A stretch of 58,809 nucleotides of DNA from Limiplasma sp045538465 (GTDB lineage: Bacteria; Bacillota; Clostridia; Christensenellales; Aristaeellaceae). The stretch spans positions 1 to 58,809 of the forward strand of contig JAZSRK010000092.1 in the NCBI GenBank assembly GCA_045538465.1. The letters are read 5' to 3'. Numbering within the stretch: position 1 is the first letter of the stretch; every line of letters starts with the position of its first letter. Below the pieces are notes generated by a model. It ran no database searches. It worked only from the letters and a program-made list of their open reading frames with translations, and was not told the origin of the DNA. A program made the translations under genes and the position numbers. Shown here in pieces: positions 49,209-57,798 of the stretch.

Positions 49209-51540
49209 CCAAGGCTTTATTCAACTGGACGGTGCCATGGGCACATTGCTACAGCAAAACGGCCTGAAACCCGGCATGCACCCCGAAGAGATGAACCTGA
49301 TCGCAGGTGAGGCAGTCACCGCCATCCACCGCACCTATGTGGAAGCGGGCAGCCGCATCATTTATACCAACACCTTCGGTGCCAATGCCCGCAAGCTGGC
49401 CTCCACCAGCCTTACGCCGGAGCAGGTGATCCCCGCTGCGGTCAAGCTGGCAAAGGCTGCTACCGTAGGCACCGACGCCTTGGTGGCGCTGGACATCGGA
49501 CCGCTGGGTGAGCTTTTGGAGCCCATGGGCAGCCTCACCTTTGAGGAAGCCTATGCTTTGTTTGCCCAGATGGTCAAAGCAGGAGCCGATGCCGATCTGA
49601 TCGTTATCGAGACCATGACCGACCTGTACGAAGCCAAGGCTGCTTTGCTGGCCGCCAAGGAAAATTCCACCCTGCCGGTGCTGGTGACCATGAGCTTTGA
49701 AGCCACCGGACGCACCTTTACTGGCTGTACGCTGGCTTCCATGGCGCACACGCTGGAAGGTCTGGGCGCGGATGCCATCGGTATCAACTGTTCGCTGGGG
49801 CCGGTACAGGCCGCCCCCTTTATTCAGGAGCTGGCGAAGCACACCTCTTTGCCCATCATTGCCAAGCCCAACGCCGGTCTGCCCAACCCTGTGGACGGCA
49901 GCTACGACCTGACCCCTGCCGAGTATGCACAGGCCATGCTGGCTTGTGCCGATGCCGGTGCTACCCTGCTGGGCGGCTGCTGCGGCACCAACCCGGACTA
50001 TCTGCGGGCTTTGCGGGATGCGCTGGCAAACCATCAGCCCGCCAAGCGCACTGCCCCCCGCAGCAGCTTTGTGTGCTCCCCCACCCGCCCGCTGACCATT
50101 GATGGAGTGCGGGTCATTGGCGAGCGCATCAACCCCACCGGCAAAAAGCTGCTCAAGCAGGCGTTGCTGGAAGAAAATCTGGATTATGTGGCTTCTTTGG
50201 CCGTAGAACAGATGGATGCCGGCGCAGACCTGTTGGACGTGAACGTGGGCATGCCCGATGTGGATGAAGTAACCCTGCTGCCCAAGGTGGTCAAGAAGCT
50301 GCAAAGCGTGGTTCCCCTGCCCTTACAGCTGGATACCACCAACCCCACCGCTTTGGAAGCCGCCCTTCGGGTGTACAACGGCAAGGCCGCCGTCAACTCC
50401 GTCAACGGCTCCGAAGAAAGCCTGCGCACGGTTTTGCCCATTGTAAAAAAATACGGTGCTTCCGTCGTAGGGCTATGCATGGACGAGAAAGGGCTACCGA
50501 CCACTGCCGAGGAACGCATCGCCATTGCAAGGCGCATCCAAGCCGCCGCCCATGCCATCGGCATCCCCGATGAAGATCTGTGGATCGACTGTCTGGCACT
50601 GACCGTATCTGCCCAGCAGGAACAGGCTAACGAGACCTTGAAAGCCTTGCGCACTGTGCGCTGGGGGCTGGGGCTCAACACTGTGCTGGGGGTAAGCAAC
50701 ATTTCCTTCGGCTTGCCCAACCGTCCCCTCATTACCCAAACCTTTATGGTGCAGGCTCTTGGCTGCGGTCTCAACCTGCCCATTATCAACCCCAACCAAA
50801 AAGAACTGATGGATGCTATCGCCGCCCATCGGGTGCTTTGCTGTGAGGATGCTCAGTGCGCCGATTACGTGGCCCGTTTTGCCGCCGAAAGCAGCTCTGC
50901 CCCGGTCGCAAAAGCCGCCGGACAAGCCCTTTCCCTCGAAGAAAGCATCTATCGTGGGCTGAAAAACGAGGCCGCCGAGGCTGCCGCCAAACTGCTATCC
51001 GCAGGGGAAAACGGCATGTCGCTGGTGGAAAGCCGCTTGATCCCCTCGCTGGACAAAGTGGGCGTGGACTACGAAAGCGGCAAGCTGTTCCTGCCTCAGC
51101 TGCTGGGGGCGGCTCAAGCGGCACAGGCCGTGTTCGATCACATCCGCACCACTATGAGCGCTGATACCGCCATGGAAAAAGGCAAGCTGATCATTGCCAC
51201 CGTCAAGGGAGACATTCACGATATCGGCAAGAACATCGTCAAAACTGTGCTGGAAAACTACGGCTACAAGGTGCTGGATCTGGGGCGTGATGTGCCCCCG
51301 GAGACGATCGTGGAGACCGTTTTGGCACAAAACATCCGTCTGGTGGGGCTTTCTGCTTTGATGACCACCACCCTGCCCGCCATGGAGGAGACCGTGCGCA
51401 AGCTGCAAGCTTTGCCCACTCCCCCTGCCATTATGGTAGGCGGCGCAGTAGTCACCCCGGAGTATGCCCAAAATTTAGGCGTGCACTATGCCGCCGACGC
51501 ACGGCAGGCTGCCGAACTGACCAAGACCATTCTGGGCTAA
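49195..51540 (+). CDS. metH: Cobalamin-dependent methionine synthase lacking the reactivation domain
   Basis: Transfers a methyl group from methyl-tetrahydrofolate to homocysteine via B12. The 781-aa protein has a homocysteine domain (~1-290; zinc Cys199 in INCSLGP and Cys262-263 in GGCCGT), a pterin-binding domain (~300-570; GERINPTGKK, DLLDVNVG), a cobalamin cap (~580-650) and a B12 domain with the ligand His675 in DIHDIGKN. It stops there, about 400 residues shorter than the full enzyme; the missing domain is encoded by the preceding gene. Start is GTG at 49195, overlapping that gene by 14 nt, with AAAGGA upstream. The reductase fusion follows after 10 nt. Confidence 0.93.
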   Translation: MIHFDQGFIQLDGAMGTLLQQNGLKPGMHPEEMNLIAGEAVTAIHRTYVEAGSRIIYTNTFGANARKLASTSLTPEQVIPAAVKLAKAATVGTDALVALDIGPLGELLEPMGSLTFEEAYALFAQMVKAGADADLIVIETMTDLYEAKAALLAAKENSTLPVLVTMSFEATGRTFTGCTLASMAHTLEGLGADAIGINCSLGPVQAAPFIQELAKHTSLPIIAKPNAGLPNPVDGSYDLTPAEYAQAMLACADAGATLLGGCCGTNPDYLRALRDALANHQPAKRTAPRSSFVCSPTRPLTIDGVRVIGERINPTGKKLLKQALLEENLDYVASLAVEQMDAGADLLDVNVGMPDVDEVTLLPKVVKKLQSVVPLPLQLDTTNPTALEAALRVYNGKAAVNSVNGSEESLRTVLPIVKKYGASVVGLCMDEKGLPTTAEERIAIARRIQAAAHAIGIPDEDLWIDCLALTVSAQQEQANETLKALRTVRWGLGLNTVLGVSNISFGLPNRPLITQTFMVQALGCGLNLPIINPNQKELMDAIAAHRVLCCEDAQCADYVARFAAESSSAPVAKAAGQALSLEESIYRGLKNEAAEAAAKLLSAGENGMSLVESRLIPSLDKVGVDYESGKLFLPQLLGAAQAAQAVFDHIRTTMSADTAMEKGKLIIATVKGDIHDIGKNIVKTVLENYGYKVLDLGRDVPPETIVETVLAQNIRLVGLSALMTTTLPAMEETVRKLQALPTPPAIMVGGAVVTPEYAQNLGVHYAADARQAAELTKTILG

Positions 51541-51550
51541 GGAGGAGCGC

Positions 51551-53314
51551 ATGGACATTCGAGCGTATCTTGCCAGCGGAAGGCCGCTGGTATTGGATGG
51601 AGCCATGGGGACCCTGTTTGCCGCTCTGCCCCACCAAAGCGAGGCCGCCTGTGAAAGCGCCAATCTGGAACAGCCCCAGCAGATCGTAGCCATCCACCGA
51701 GCCTATCTGGCAGCCGGCAGCAATGCCATCCAGACCAACACGTTTTCCCTCAGCGCCGCCATTGCGCAGGGGCGCAGCGAGGAATCCCATCGCTTACTCG
51801 TCGCCGGTTGCTGCTTGGCCAAAGAGGCCGCTGCTGATACCGATGCCATCATTTTTGCAGACATCGGGCCTGCCCCGCTGGGCATGCCGGTTTCCCCCGC
51901 CGAAGCCTTCATCCAGCAGATCGACTGGTTTTTGCAGGAGGGCATGCGCTGCTTCCTTTTGGAGACCCTCTCCTCCGATGATGGTGTGCGGGCTTGTGCC
52001 GAAGCACTGAAAGCCCGCTGCCCAGAGGCGTTCCTACTGGTATCTTACGCTGTGCGCCCCGAGGGCTTTACCCGAGAGGGTCTTTCCGGCAAAGGGCTTT
52101 TGGAACGTACTGCCGCCATCCCGCAGGTGGATGCGGTGGGTCTCAACTGCGTTTCCGGCCCCCATCACATGCTTTCGCTGCTAAAAGGCGTTGACCTATG
52201 CGGCAAATACCTGTCCGTGATGCCTAATGCCGGTTACCCCACCGTGGTGGGGCGGCGCACGGTGTATCAGGGCACGCCGGAGTATTTTTCCGACCGGATG
52301 GTACAGCTTCGTACCATAGGTGCCTCCTTGCTGGGCGGCTGCTGCGGCACCACGCCGGAGCACATCAAAGCGCTGGCGCAAGCTTTGAAGGATGCACCCA
52401 TTCTTTTGCCCAAGGCCAGCCAACCTGTGCAGGATGACAAATCCCATGTTCCTGACCCCAACCCTATCTGGGACAAGCTGGCTGCCGGGCAGCGCATCAT
52501 TGCCGTGGAGCTGGATCCTCCCGCAGACGACCGCATCGACCCATTCCTCAGCGATGTACAGACCCTGATGGATGCGCAGGTGGATGCCATCACCATTGCC
52601 GACTGTCCCATTGCCCGTCCCCGGGCAGATAGCAGCCTTTTGGCCTGCAAGCTCAAGCGGGAGTTGGGCATGACCGTTCTGCCCCACATGACCTGCCGCG
52701 ACCGCAACCTGAACGCTACCAAAGCTCTGCTGCTGGGGCTTGCCATGGAAGGCGTACGCAATGTGCTCATCGTTACCGGCGACCCGGTACCCACCGAAGA
52801 GCGTTCATCCGTCAAGAGCGTATTCAACTTTAACTCCCGCAAGCTGGCGGCTTACATTACGGAGCTGAACCAGCAATTGGCTCATCCTTTTACCATCTTT
52901 GCTGCCCTTAACCTAAACGCAGTCAACTTCCGCGTACAGCTGGAGCTTGCCAAAGAAAAAGAAGCCTGCGGCGTTTCCAGCTTTTTGACCCAGCCGGTGC
53001 TATCGCAAGAAGCGTTGGAAAACCTGAAACTGGCGCGCAAGGAACTAAAGGGCAAGATCCTCGGCGGCGTGTTCCCCATCGTCAGCTACCGCAATGCCTG
53101 TTTCCTCAACAACGAGATCGCCGGTATGCGTGTCGCCCCGGAGATCGCCGAACGCTACAAAGGCTTGGAACGGGACGAAGCCGAAAAGCTGGCTGCCAAG
53201 ATCTCCGTGGCCATCGCCAGGGAGATCGAGCCCTACACCGACGGCTGGTATTTGATGACACCGTTTAGGCGAGTAGCGCTGATCCGGGAGATCGTGTCTG
53301 GATTGCATGGGTAA
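51551..53314 (+). CDS. Homocysteine S-methyltransferase / methylenetetrahydrofolate reductase fusion
   Basis: A 587-aa two-domain protein like YitJ of Bacillus. Residues ~1-290 are a homocysteine methyltransferase domain with zinc ligands Cys200 (GLNCVSGP) and Cys264-265 (GGCCGTTPEH). Residues ~300-587 are a MetF-like reductase barrel that makes methyl-tetrahydrofolate, with an FAD/folate region (EVELDPPADDRIDPF-like start, LIVTGDP). It supplies the methyl donor to the MetH encoded upstream. AAGGAGG 5 nt before the ATG. Last gene of the operon, with the structured repeat copy B directly after the stop. Confidence 0.92.
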   Translation: MDIRAYLASGRPLVLDGAMGTLFAALPHQSEAACESANLEQPQQIVAIHRAYLAAGSNAIQTNTFSLSAAIAQGRSEESHRLLVAGCCLAKEAAADTDAIIFADIGPAPLGMPVSPAEAFIQQIDWFLQEGMRCFLLETLSSDDGVRACAEALKARCPEAFLLVSYAVRPEGFTREGLSGKGLLERTAAIPQVDAVGLNCVSGPHHMLSLLKGVDLCGKYLSVMPNAGYPTVVGRRTVYQGTPEYFSDRMVQLRTIGASLLGGCCGTTPEHIKALAQALKDAPILLPKASQPVQDDKSHVPDPNPIWDKLAAGQRIIAVELDPPADDRIDPFLSDVQTLMDAQVDAITIADCPIARPRADSSLLACKLKRELGMTVLPHMTCRDRNLNATKALLLGLAMEGVRNVLIVTGDPVPTEERSSVKSVFNFNSRKLAAYITELNQQLAHPFTIFAALNLNAVNFRVQLELAKEKEACGVSSFLTQPVLSQEALENLKLARKELKGKILGGVFPIVSYRNACFLNNEIAGMRVAPEIAERYKGLERDEAEKLAAKISVAIAREIEPYTDGWYLMTPFRRVALIREIVSGLHG

Positions 53315-53420
53315 GGGGGGAGACGGGGGGGCTCTGCCCCACTCCCCGCCCAAGGGACTTCGTCCCTTGGGAATCCCGTTATTGCACCCGCTTTGCGGGT
53401 GCAAGGAATAATAGGATGTA
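53315..53420 (+). repeat. Structured intergenic repeat, copy B, after the methionine operon
   Basis: From the stop codon onward: GGGGGGAGACGG, a GC hairpin region, perfect hairpin CCCAAGGGAC-TTC-GTCCCTTGGG (53349-53371), perfect hairpin TTGCACCCGC-TTT-GCGGGTGCAA (53382-53404), then GGAATAATAGG. The head and the final hairpin plus AATAA tail match copy A at 40007-40174; the middle differs. It may also serve as a terminator region although T-runs are absent. Function unknown. Confidence 0.6.
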
Positions 53421-53427
53421 CTTGAAT

Positions 53428-53476
53428 ATAAAAAACAAGTCCTTTCCGTGGTTTTTGTTCACGGTTAGGACTTGTT
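53428..53476. terminator. Bidirectional terminator at the end of the arginine operon
   Basis: AACAAGTCCT pairs with AGGACTTGTT and inner CCGTG with CACGG. On the minus strand the stem is followed by T6. It ends the argCJBDF transcript and may also stop the methionine operon. Confidence 0.9.
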
Positions 53477-53484
53477 GCGTTTGG

Positions 53485-53508
53485 TTCCACTTTAAACGAA
53501 AAGTGGAA
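53485..53508. repeat. Small perfect hairpin after argF
   Basis: TTCCACTTT and AAAGTGGAA form a perfect 9-bp stem with a 6-nt loop, starting 6 nt after the argF stop and ahead of the main terminator. Probably part of the 3' untranslated region, stabilising the transcript end. Confidence 0.5.
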
Positions 53509-53514
53509 AATCAA

Positions 53515-54498
53515 TTATAGGGTTGCCGCCATAACCGCCTTAATGGTATGCATGCGGTTCTCGGCCTCGTCAAACACGATGGACTGCTCGGATTCAAACA
53601 CTTCGTTGGTCACTTCCATGCAGTCGATGCCGAACTTTTCGTAGATCTCCTTGCCCACGGTGGTATTCAGGTCGTGGAAGGCGGGCAGGCAGTGCATAAA
53701 GCGGCACTGGGAGCCAGCATTGTCCATCAGCTGCTTGGTGACCCGGTAGGGAGTCAGCTCGCTGATGCGCTCCGACCACACGGAATCCGGCTCGCCCATG
53801 GATACCCACACGTCGGTGTAGATCACATCGGCAGCCTTGGTGGCGGTCATGGGATCCTCGATAAACTCCAGCGTTGCACCGGTTTCGGCGGCAATGGCCT
53901 GGCACTGTGCCACCAGCTCTGCGCCGGGGAAATACTTGGCGGGAGCGCAAGCCACAAAGTGCATGCCCATCTTGGCGCAGCCCACCATCAGGGAGTTGCC
54001 CATGTTGTAGCGGGCATCGCCCATGTACACCAGCTTCTTGCCCTTCAGGCTGCCAAAATGCTCCTGAATGGTCAAAAAGTCTGCCAAGATCTGGGTGGGA
54101 TGAAACTCGTTGGTCAGGCCATTCCAAACCGGTACACCGGCGTACTTGGCCAGTTCTTCCACCCGCTCCTGCTCAAAGCCGCGGTACTCGATGCCATCAT
54201 ACATGCGCCCCAGCACCCGGGCGGTATCGGCGATGGATTCCTTCTTGCCGATCTGGCTGCCGGAGGGATCCAAGTAGGTGGGATGCATGCCCAGATCGGC
54301 CGCTGCCACCTCAAAGGCGCAGCGGGTACGGGTGGAGGTCTTTTCAAAAATCAGGGCGATGCTCTTGCCCTTATGCGTCCGATGGGGCGTGCCCATCTTC
54401 TTCTGCTTTTTCAGTTCGTATGCCATATCGATCAAGCCTTGGATCTCTTCGGGCGTAAAATCCAACAGCTTCAAAAAGCTTTTGCCTTGCAAATTCAT
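53515..54498 (-). CDS. argF: Ornithine carbamoyltransferase
   Basis: Forms citrulline from ornithine and carbamoyl phosphate, 327 aa. The carbamoyl-phosphate loop STRTRCAFE is near residue 50. The ornithine loop appears as MHCLPAFHD near 260 with the catalytic Cys, and HPTQILAD lies in the hinge. AAGGAGG 8 nt before the ATG at 54498 fixes the start over an in-frame extension. Last gene of the argCJBDF operon, 17 nt after argD. The sequence cannot fully exclude a catabolic role, but the biosynthetic operon makes argF the natural call. Confidence 0.95.
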   Translation of the reverse strand: MNLQGKSFLKLLDFTPEEIQGLIDMAYELKKQKKMGTPHRTHKGKSIALIFEKTSTRTRCAFEVAAADLGMHPTYLDPSGSQIGKKESIADTARVLGRMYDGIEYRGFEQERVEELAKYAGVPVWNGLTNEFHPTQILADFLTIQEHFGSLKGKKLVYMGDARYNMGNSLMVGCAKMGMHFVACAPAKYFPGAELVAQCQAIAAETGATLEFIEDPMTATKAADVIYTDVWVSMGEPDSVWSERISELTPYRVTKQLMDNAGSQCRFMHCLPAFHDLNTTVGKEIYEKFGIDCMEVTNEVFESEQSIVFDEAENRMHTIKAVMAATL

Positions 54499-54515
54499 CA
54501 CGATATCCTCCTTAT

Positions 54516-55679
54516 TTACGCGCAAACTTCCTTGATAGCATCGATCGCCTTGGCCAGTACATCCATGGGGATGTTCAGGGCGGGCAACAGGCGCACCTTA
54601 TCCTTGGCGGTCAGGCAGAGAACGCCTTTTTCATTCAGCGCACGCACCAGCTCACCGGCGGGCTTTTCAGTCTTGATGCCTACCATCAGCCCCATACCGC
54701 TGAGACCCACGATGCCTTTGGCCCCTTCCAGCTGCTGCCGGATGTATTCGCCCTTGGCCCGCACCTCTGCCAGCAGTTTGTCATCAATGCGGCGCAGGAT
54801 GCTCAGCGCACCAGCGCAGCAGACCGGGTTGCCGCCGAAGGTGGAACCATGGTCGCCAAAGCCCAGCACGCCCTGCACCTTCTCGCTCAGCAGCGCTGCG
54901 CCCAGCGGCAGACCGCCGCCCAGACCCTTGGCAGTGGACACCACATCGGGCTGTACGCCATAATGCATGTAGGCATACAGTTCACCGGTACGGCCGTTAC
55001 CGGTCTGCACTTCGTCCACCATAAAGACGATGTCCTCCTGCTGGCAGAAGGCCGCCAGACCCTTGACAAAATCGGGCTCCATGGCGATAACGCCGCCCTC
55101 GCCCTGCACGCACTCAATGAGGATGCCAGCTGCCTTGGTCTCCTTCGCCAGCTGCTTGATGCCCTCCAAGTCGCCCGCATCGCCATGGGCGAAGCCGGGG
55201 GTCAGAGGCTGGAAATGCTCATGATAGTGCTCCTGACCGGTAGCGGACAGGGTGGTCAGTGTGCGGCCGTGGAAGCTGTTTTTCAGGGTAATGATGGTGG
55301 TATACTCAGCGCCCTTCTTTTCAGCGGCGTACTTGCGGGCCACCTTGATGGCGCACTCGTTGGCCTCTGCGCCGGAGTTGGCGAAGAACACCTTGCTCAT
55401 GCCGGTACGGGTGCAAAGCTCCTGTGCCAAAAGAGCGCAGGGTTCGGTATAGTACAGGTTGGACATATGCTGCACCTTGCTAAGCTGCGCAGTTACAGCA
55501 GCCACCCATTCCTCATCGGCAATACCGAAACCGGTAACGCCGATGCCGCTGCCCATGTCGATATATTCTTTGCCGTTGTCATCGTACACCAGCGAACCTT
55601 TGCCGCTGACGATCTCCACCGGGAAGCGGTTATAGGTACCGGCTACGTAGGCCTTATCCACTTGTTGCAGATTGCTCAT
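54516..55679 (-). CDS. argD: Acetylornithine aminotransferase
   Basis: PLP enzyme of the class-III aminotransferases, 387 aa, that converts N-acetylglutamate semialdehyde to N-acetylornithine. Motifs: VFFANSGAEANECAIKVAR in the cofactor region, MVDEVQTGNGRTG with the PLP-ring Asp, and the PLP lysine in STAKGLGGGLPLGA. The start overlaps the argB stop by 4 nt. Length and operon position fit argD rather than a GABA or ornithine-delta aminotransferase. Confidence 0.95.
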   Translation of the reverse strand: MSNLQQVDKAYVAGTYNRFPVEIVSGKGSLVYDDNGKEYIDMGSGIGVTGFGIADEEWVAAVTAQLSKVQHMSNLYYTEPCALLAQELCTRTGMSKVFFANSGAEANECAIKVARKYAAEKKGAEYTTIITLKNSFHGRTLTTLSATGQEHYHEHFQPLTPGFAHGDAGDLEGIKQLAKETKAAGILIECVQGEGGVIAMEPDFVKGLAAFCQQEDIVFMVDEVQTGNGRTGELYAYMHYGVQPDVVSTAKGLGGGLPLGAALLSEKVQGVLGFGDHGSTFGGNPVCCAGALSILRRIDDKLLAEVRAKGEYIRQQLEGAKGIVGLSGMGLMVGIKTEKPAGELVRALNEKGVLCLTAKDKVRLLPALNIPMDVLAKAIDAIKEVCA

Positions 55680-56551
55680 TTGCGTTCCTCCCCCATTACC
55701 ATGGTACCAGCGCCTTCATCAGTCAATATCTCCATCAAGATGGAGTGTGGCACACGGCCATCCATGATGACCACGTTCTTTACGCCCTTCTGAATGGCCT
55801 CGATGCAGCAGTTCACCTTGGGGATCATGCCGCCGTTGATGACGCCTTCTTCGTACAGCTTTTCCGCTTCGGAAATCGTCACATTGGGGATCAGGGTGGT
55901 GGGATCGTCCTTATCCCGCAGAATGCCTGCCACGTCGGTCATCATAATGAGGCGCTCGGCATTCAGGGCACCGGCGATAAAGGCAGCGGCGGTATCGCCG
56001 TTAATGTTGTAGGCGTTGCCCTCCCGGTCGCAGCCAATGGTGGAGACCACAGGGATATAGCCTTTTTCCAAAAGGTCGATGACAGGACGGATGTGGATCT
56101 TGGTAATATCGCCCACATACCCCAGACGTTCATCCTTGGGCTTGGATTCGATCAGGCGGCCATCCATGCCGGAGATGCCCATAGCCTTGCCGCCCTTCAT
56201 TTCCAGCAGGTTGACCAAGGTCTTGTTCACCTTGCCAGCCAGCACCATCTGCACGATATCCATGGTTTCCTTGTCGGTCACCCGCAGACCGTCAACAAAC
56301 TCAGGCTTTTTGCCCATCAGGCTCATCAATTCGCTGATCTCGGGGCCGCCGCCGTGCACCAGCACGATCTTCACACCGATCAGCCACAGAAGAACGATGT
56401 CTTCCATCACCTGCTGCTTGAGTTGTTCGTTGATCATGGCATTGCCGCCGTACTTGACCACGACGACCTTGCCGTTGTACCGCTTGATGTACGGCAGTGC
56501 AGCGGTGAGCACCTCTGCCCGCTGGGCGTTGGTAAATTCGCAATGGATCAT
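55676..56551 (-). CDS. argB: Acetylglutamate kinase
   Basis: Phosphorylates N-acetylglutamate, 291 aa, amino-acid kinase fold. The nucleotide-binding VVVKYGGNAM and the glycine loop VLVHGGGPEI lie in the N-terminal half. The C-terminal half has DVAGILRDKDDPTTLI and GGMIPKVNCC with the catalytic/phosphate-binding Lys. Members with an N-terminal helix like MIHCEFTNAQRAEVLTAALP are often the hexameric, arginine-inhibited type. Inhibition by arginine is therefore plausible here, by family. The gene lies 16 nt after argJ. Confidence 0.95.
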   Translation of the reverse strand: MIHCEFTNAQRAEVLTAALPYIKRYNGKVVVVKYGGNAMINEQLKQQVMEDIVLLWLIGVKIVLVHGGGPEISELMSLMGKKPEFVDGLRVTDKETMDIVQMVLAGKVNKTLVNLLEMKGGKAMGISGMDGRLIESKPKDERLGYVGDITKIHIRPVIDLLEKGYIPVVSTIGCDREGNAYNINGDTAAAFIAGALNAERLIMMTDVAGILRDKDDPTTLIPNVTISEAEKLYEEGVINGGMIPKVNCCIEAIQKGVKNVVIMDGRVPHSILMEILTDEGAGTMVMGEERK

Positions 56552-56567
56552 TGTATTTCTCCTCCCA

Positions 56568-57782
56568 TCAGGTGCGGTAGTCGCCGTTGATCTTTACATA
56601 ATCATAAGTCAGGTCGCTGCCCCAAGCGGTGGAAGCGCAGCCGCCATCCCCAAGGGAGACAAGGATCTCGATCTCCTTCTCCAAAAGGATCTCCTTGGCG
56701 ATCTCCTCAGAGAAATCAATACCAGCGCCATCCTTGCAAACGGGGATCTCGCCCTTAGCGGAGCGGAACGCCACGTCCACCTTGTTCACATCCACCTGTG
56801 CCCCGCTGTAGCCGATGGCGCACAGGATGCGTCCCCAGTTGGCATCAGCGCCGAACATGGCGGCTTTGACCAAGCTGGAGCAAATGACGCTCTTGGCGGC
56901 GGTGCGAGCCACTTCCATGCTGTCAGCGCCAGTCACCTTGCACTCGATGAGGCGGGTGGCACCCTCGCCATCCCCGGCGATCATGCGGCACAGCTGCATG
57001 GTGATGGTATTCAGCGCCTTCATAAAGGCGGCGAAATCCTCGCCTTCTTCGGTGATCTCCTTATTGCCAGCCAAGCCATTGGCCAGCAGCGTGACCATAT
57101 CATTGGTGGAGGTGTCTCCATCCACGCTGGTCATGTTGAAGGTATCCTGCACATCGCAGCGCAGCGCCTTCTGGATCATATCGGCAGAAATAGCAGCATC
57201 GGTGGTGATGAACACCAGCATGGTGGCCATATTGGGGTGGATCATGCCGCTGCCCTTGGCCATGCCGCCCATGCGGCACACCTTGCCGCCCAGCTCAAAC
57301 TCCACTGCCACCTGCTTATCCACCGTATCGGTGGTCATAATGGCCTTGGCGGCAGCATCGGCGCCCTCGGCGGTGAGACCGGCTGCCAGCTCAGGCAGAC
57401 CTGCTTCGATGGGGTCAAGATTCAGCCGCTGCCCGATAACGCCAGTGGAAGCCACCACAACGTCATCGAGCGAAATGCCCAGCTGACCCGCAGCCATGGC
57501 GCTCATCTTTTCAGCGATCTCGATGCCATCGGCGTTGCAGGTGTTGGCATTGCCGCTGTTGCAAATGATAGCCTGTGCCTTGCCGTTGGCCAGATGAGCC
57601 TTGGTGACCAGCAGGGGCGCGCCCTTGACCAGATTGGTGGTATAAATAGCGGCTGCATTGGCCGGTACTTGGCTGTACACCAAAGCCAGATCGGCCTTGG
57701 TGGTGTTCTTGCGGATGCCGCAATGGATACCGTTTGCTACAAAACCTTTTGCGGCGCAAACGCCGCCCTTGATCAGCTGCAT
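56568..57782 (-). CDS. argJ: Bifunctional ornithine acetyltransferase / N-acetylglutamate synthase
   Basis: Recycles the acetyl group from acetylornithine to glutamate; 404 aa. The precursor self-cleaves before the nucleophilic Thr in GMIHPNMATMLVF, near residue 190, giving two chains. N-terminal GVCAAKGFVANGIHCGIRK is typical. The start at 57782 has GGAGG about 9 nt upstream and is preferred over an upstream in-frame Met. Presence of ArgJ rather than ArgE means the energy-saving acetyl cycle. Whether it can also use acetyl-CoA is not decided by sequence. It follows argC after 16 nt. Confidence 0.95.
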   Translation of the reverse strand: MQLIKGGVCAAKGFVANGIHCGIRKNTTKADLALVYSQVPANAAAIYTTNLVKGAPLLVTKAHLANGKAQAIICNSGNANTCNADGIEIAEKMSAMAAGQLGISLDDVVVASTGVIGQRLNLDPIEAGLPELAAGLTAEGADAAAKAIMTTDTVDKQVAVEFELGGKVCRMGGMAKGSGMIHPNMATMLVFITTDAAISADMIQKALRCDVQDTFNMTSVDGDTSTNDMVTLLANGLAGNKEITEEGEDFAAFMKALNTITMQLCRMIAGDGEGATRLIECKVTGADSMEVARTAAKSVICSSLVKAAMFGADANWGRILCAIGYSGAQVDVNKVDVAFRSAKGEIPVCKDGAGIDFSEEIAKEILLEKEIEILVSLGDGGCASTAWGSDLTYDYVKINGDYRT

Positions 57783-57798
57783 ATTTCTCTTCCCTCCG

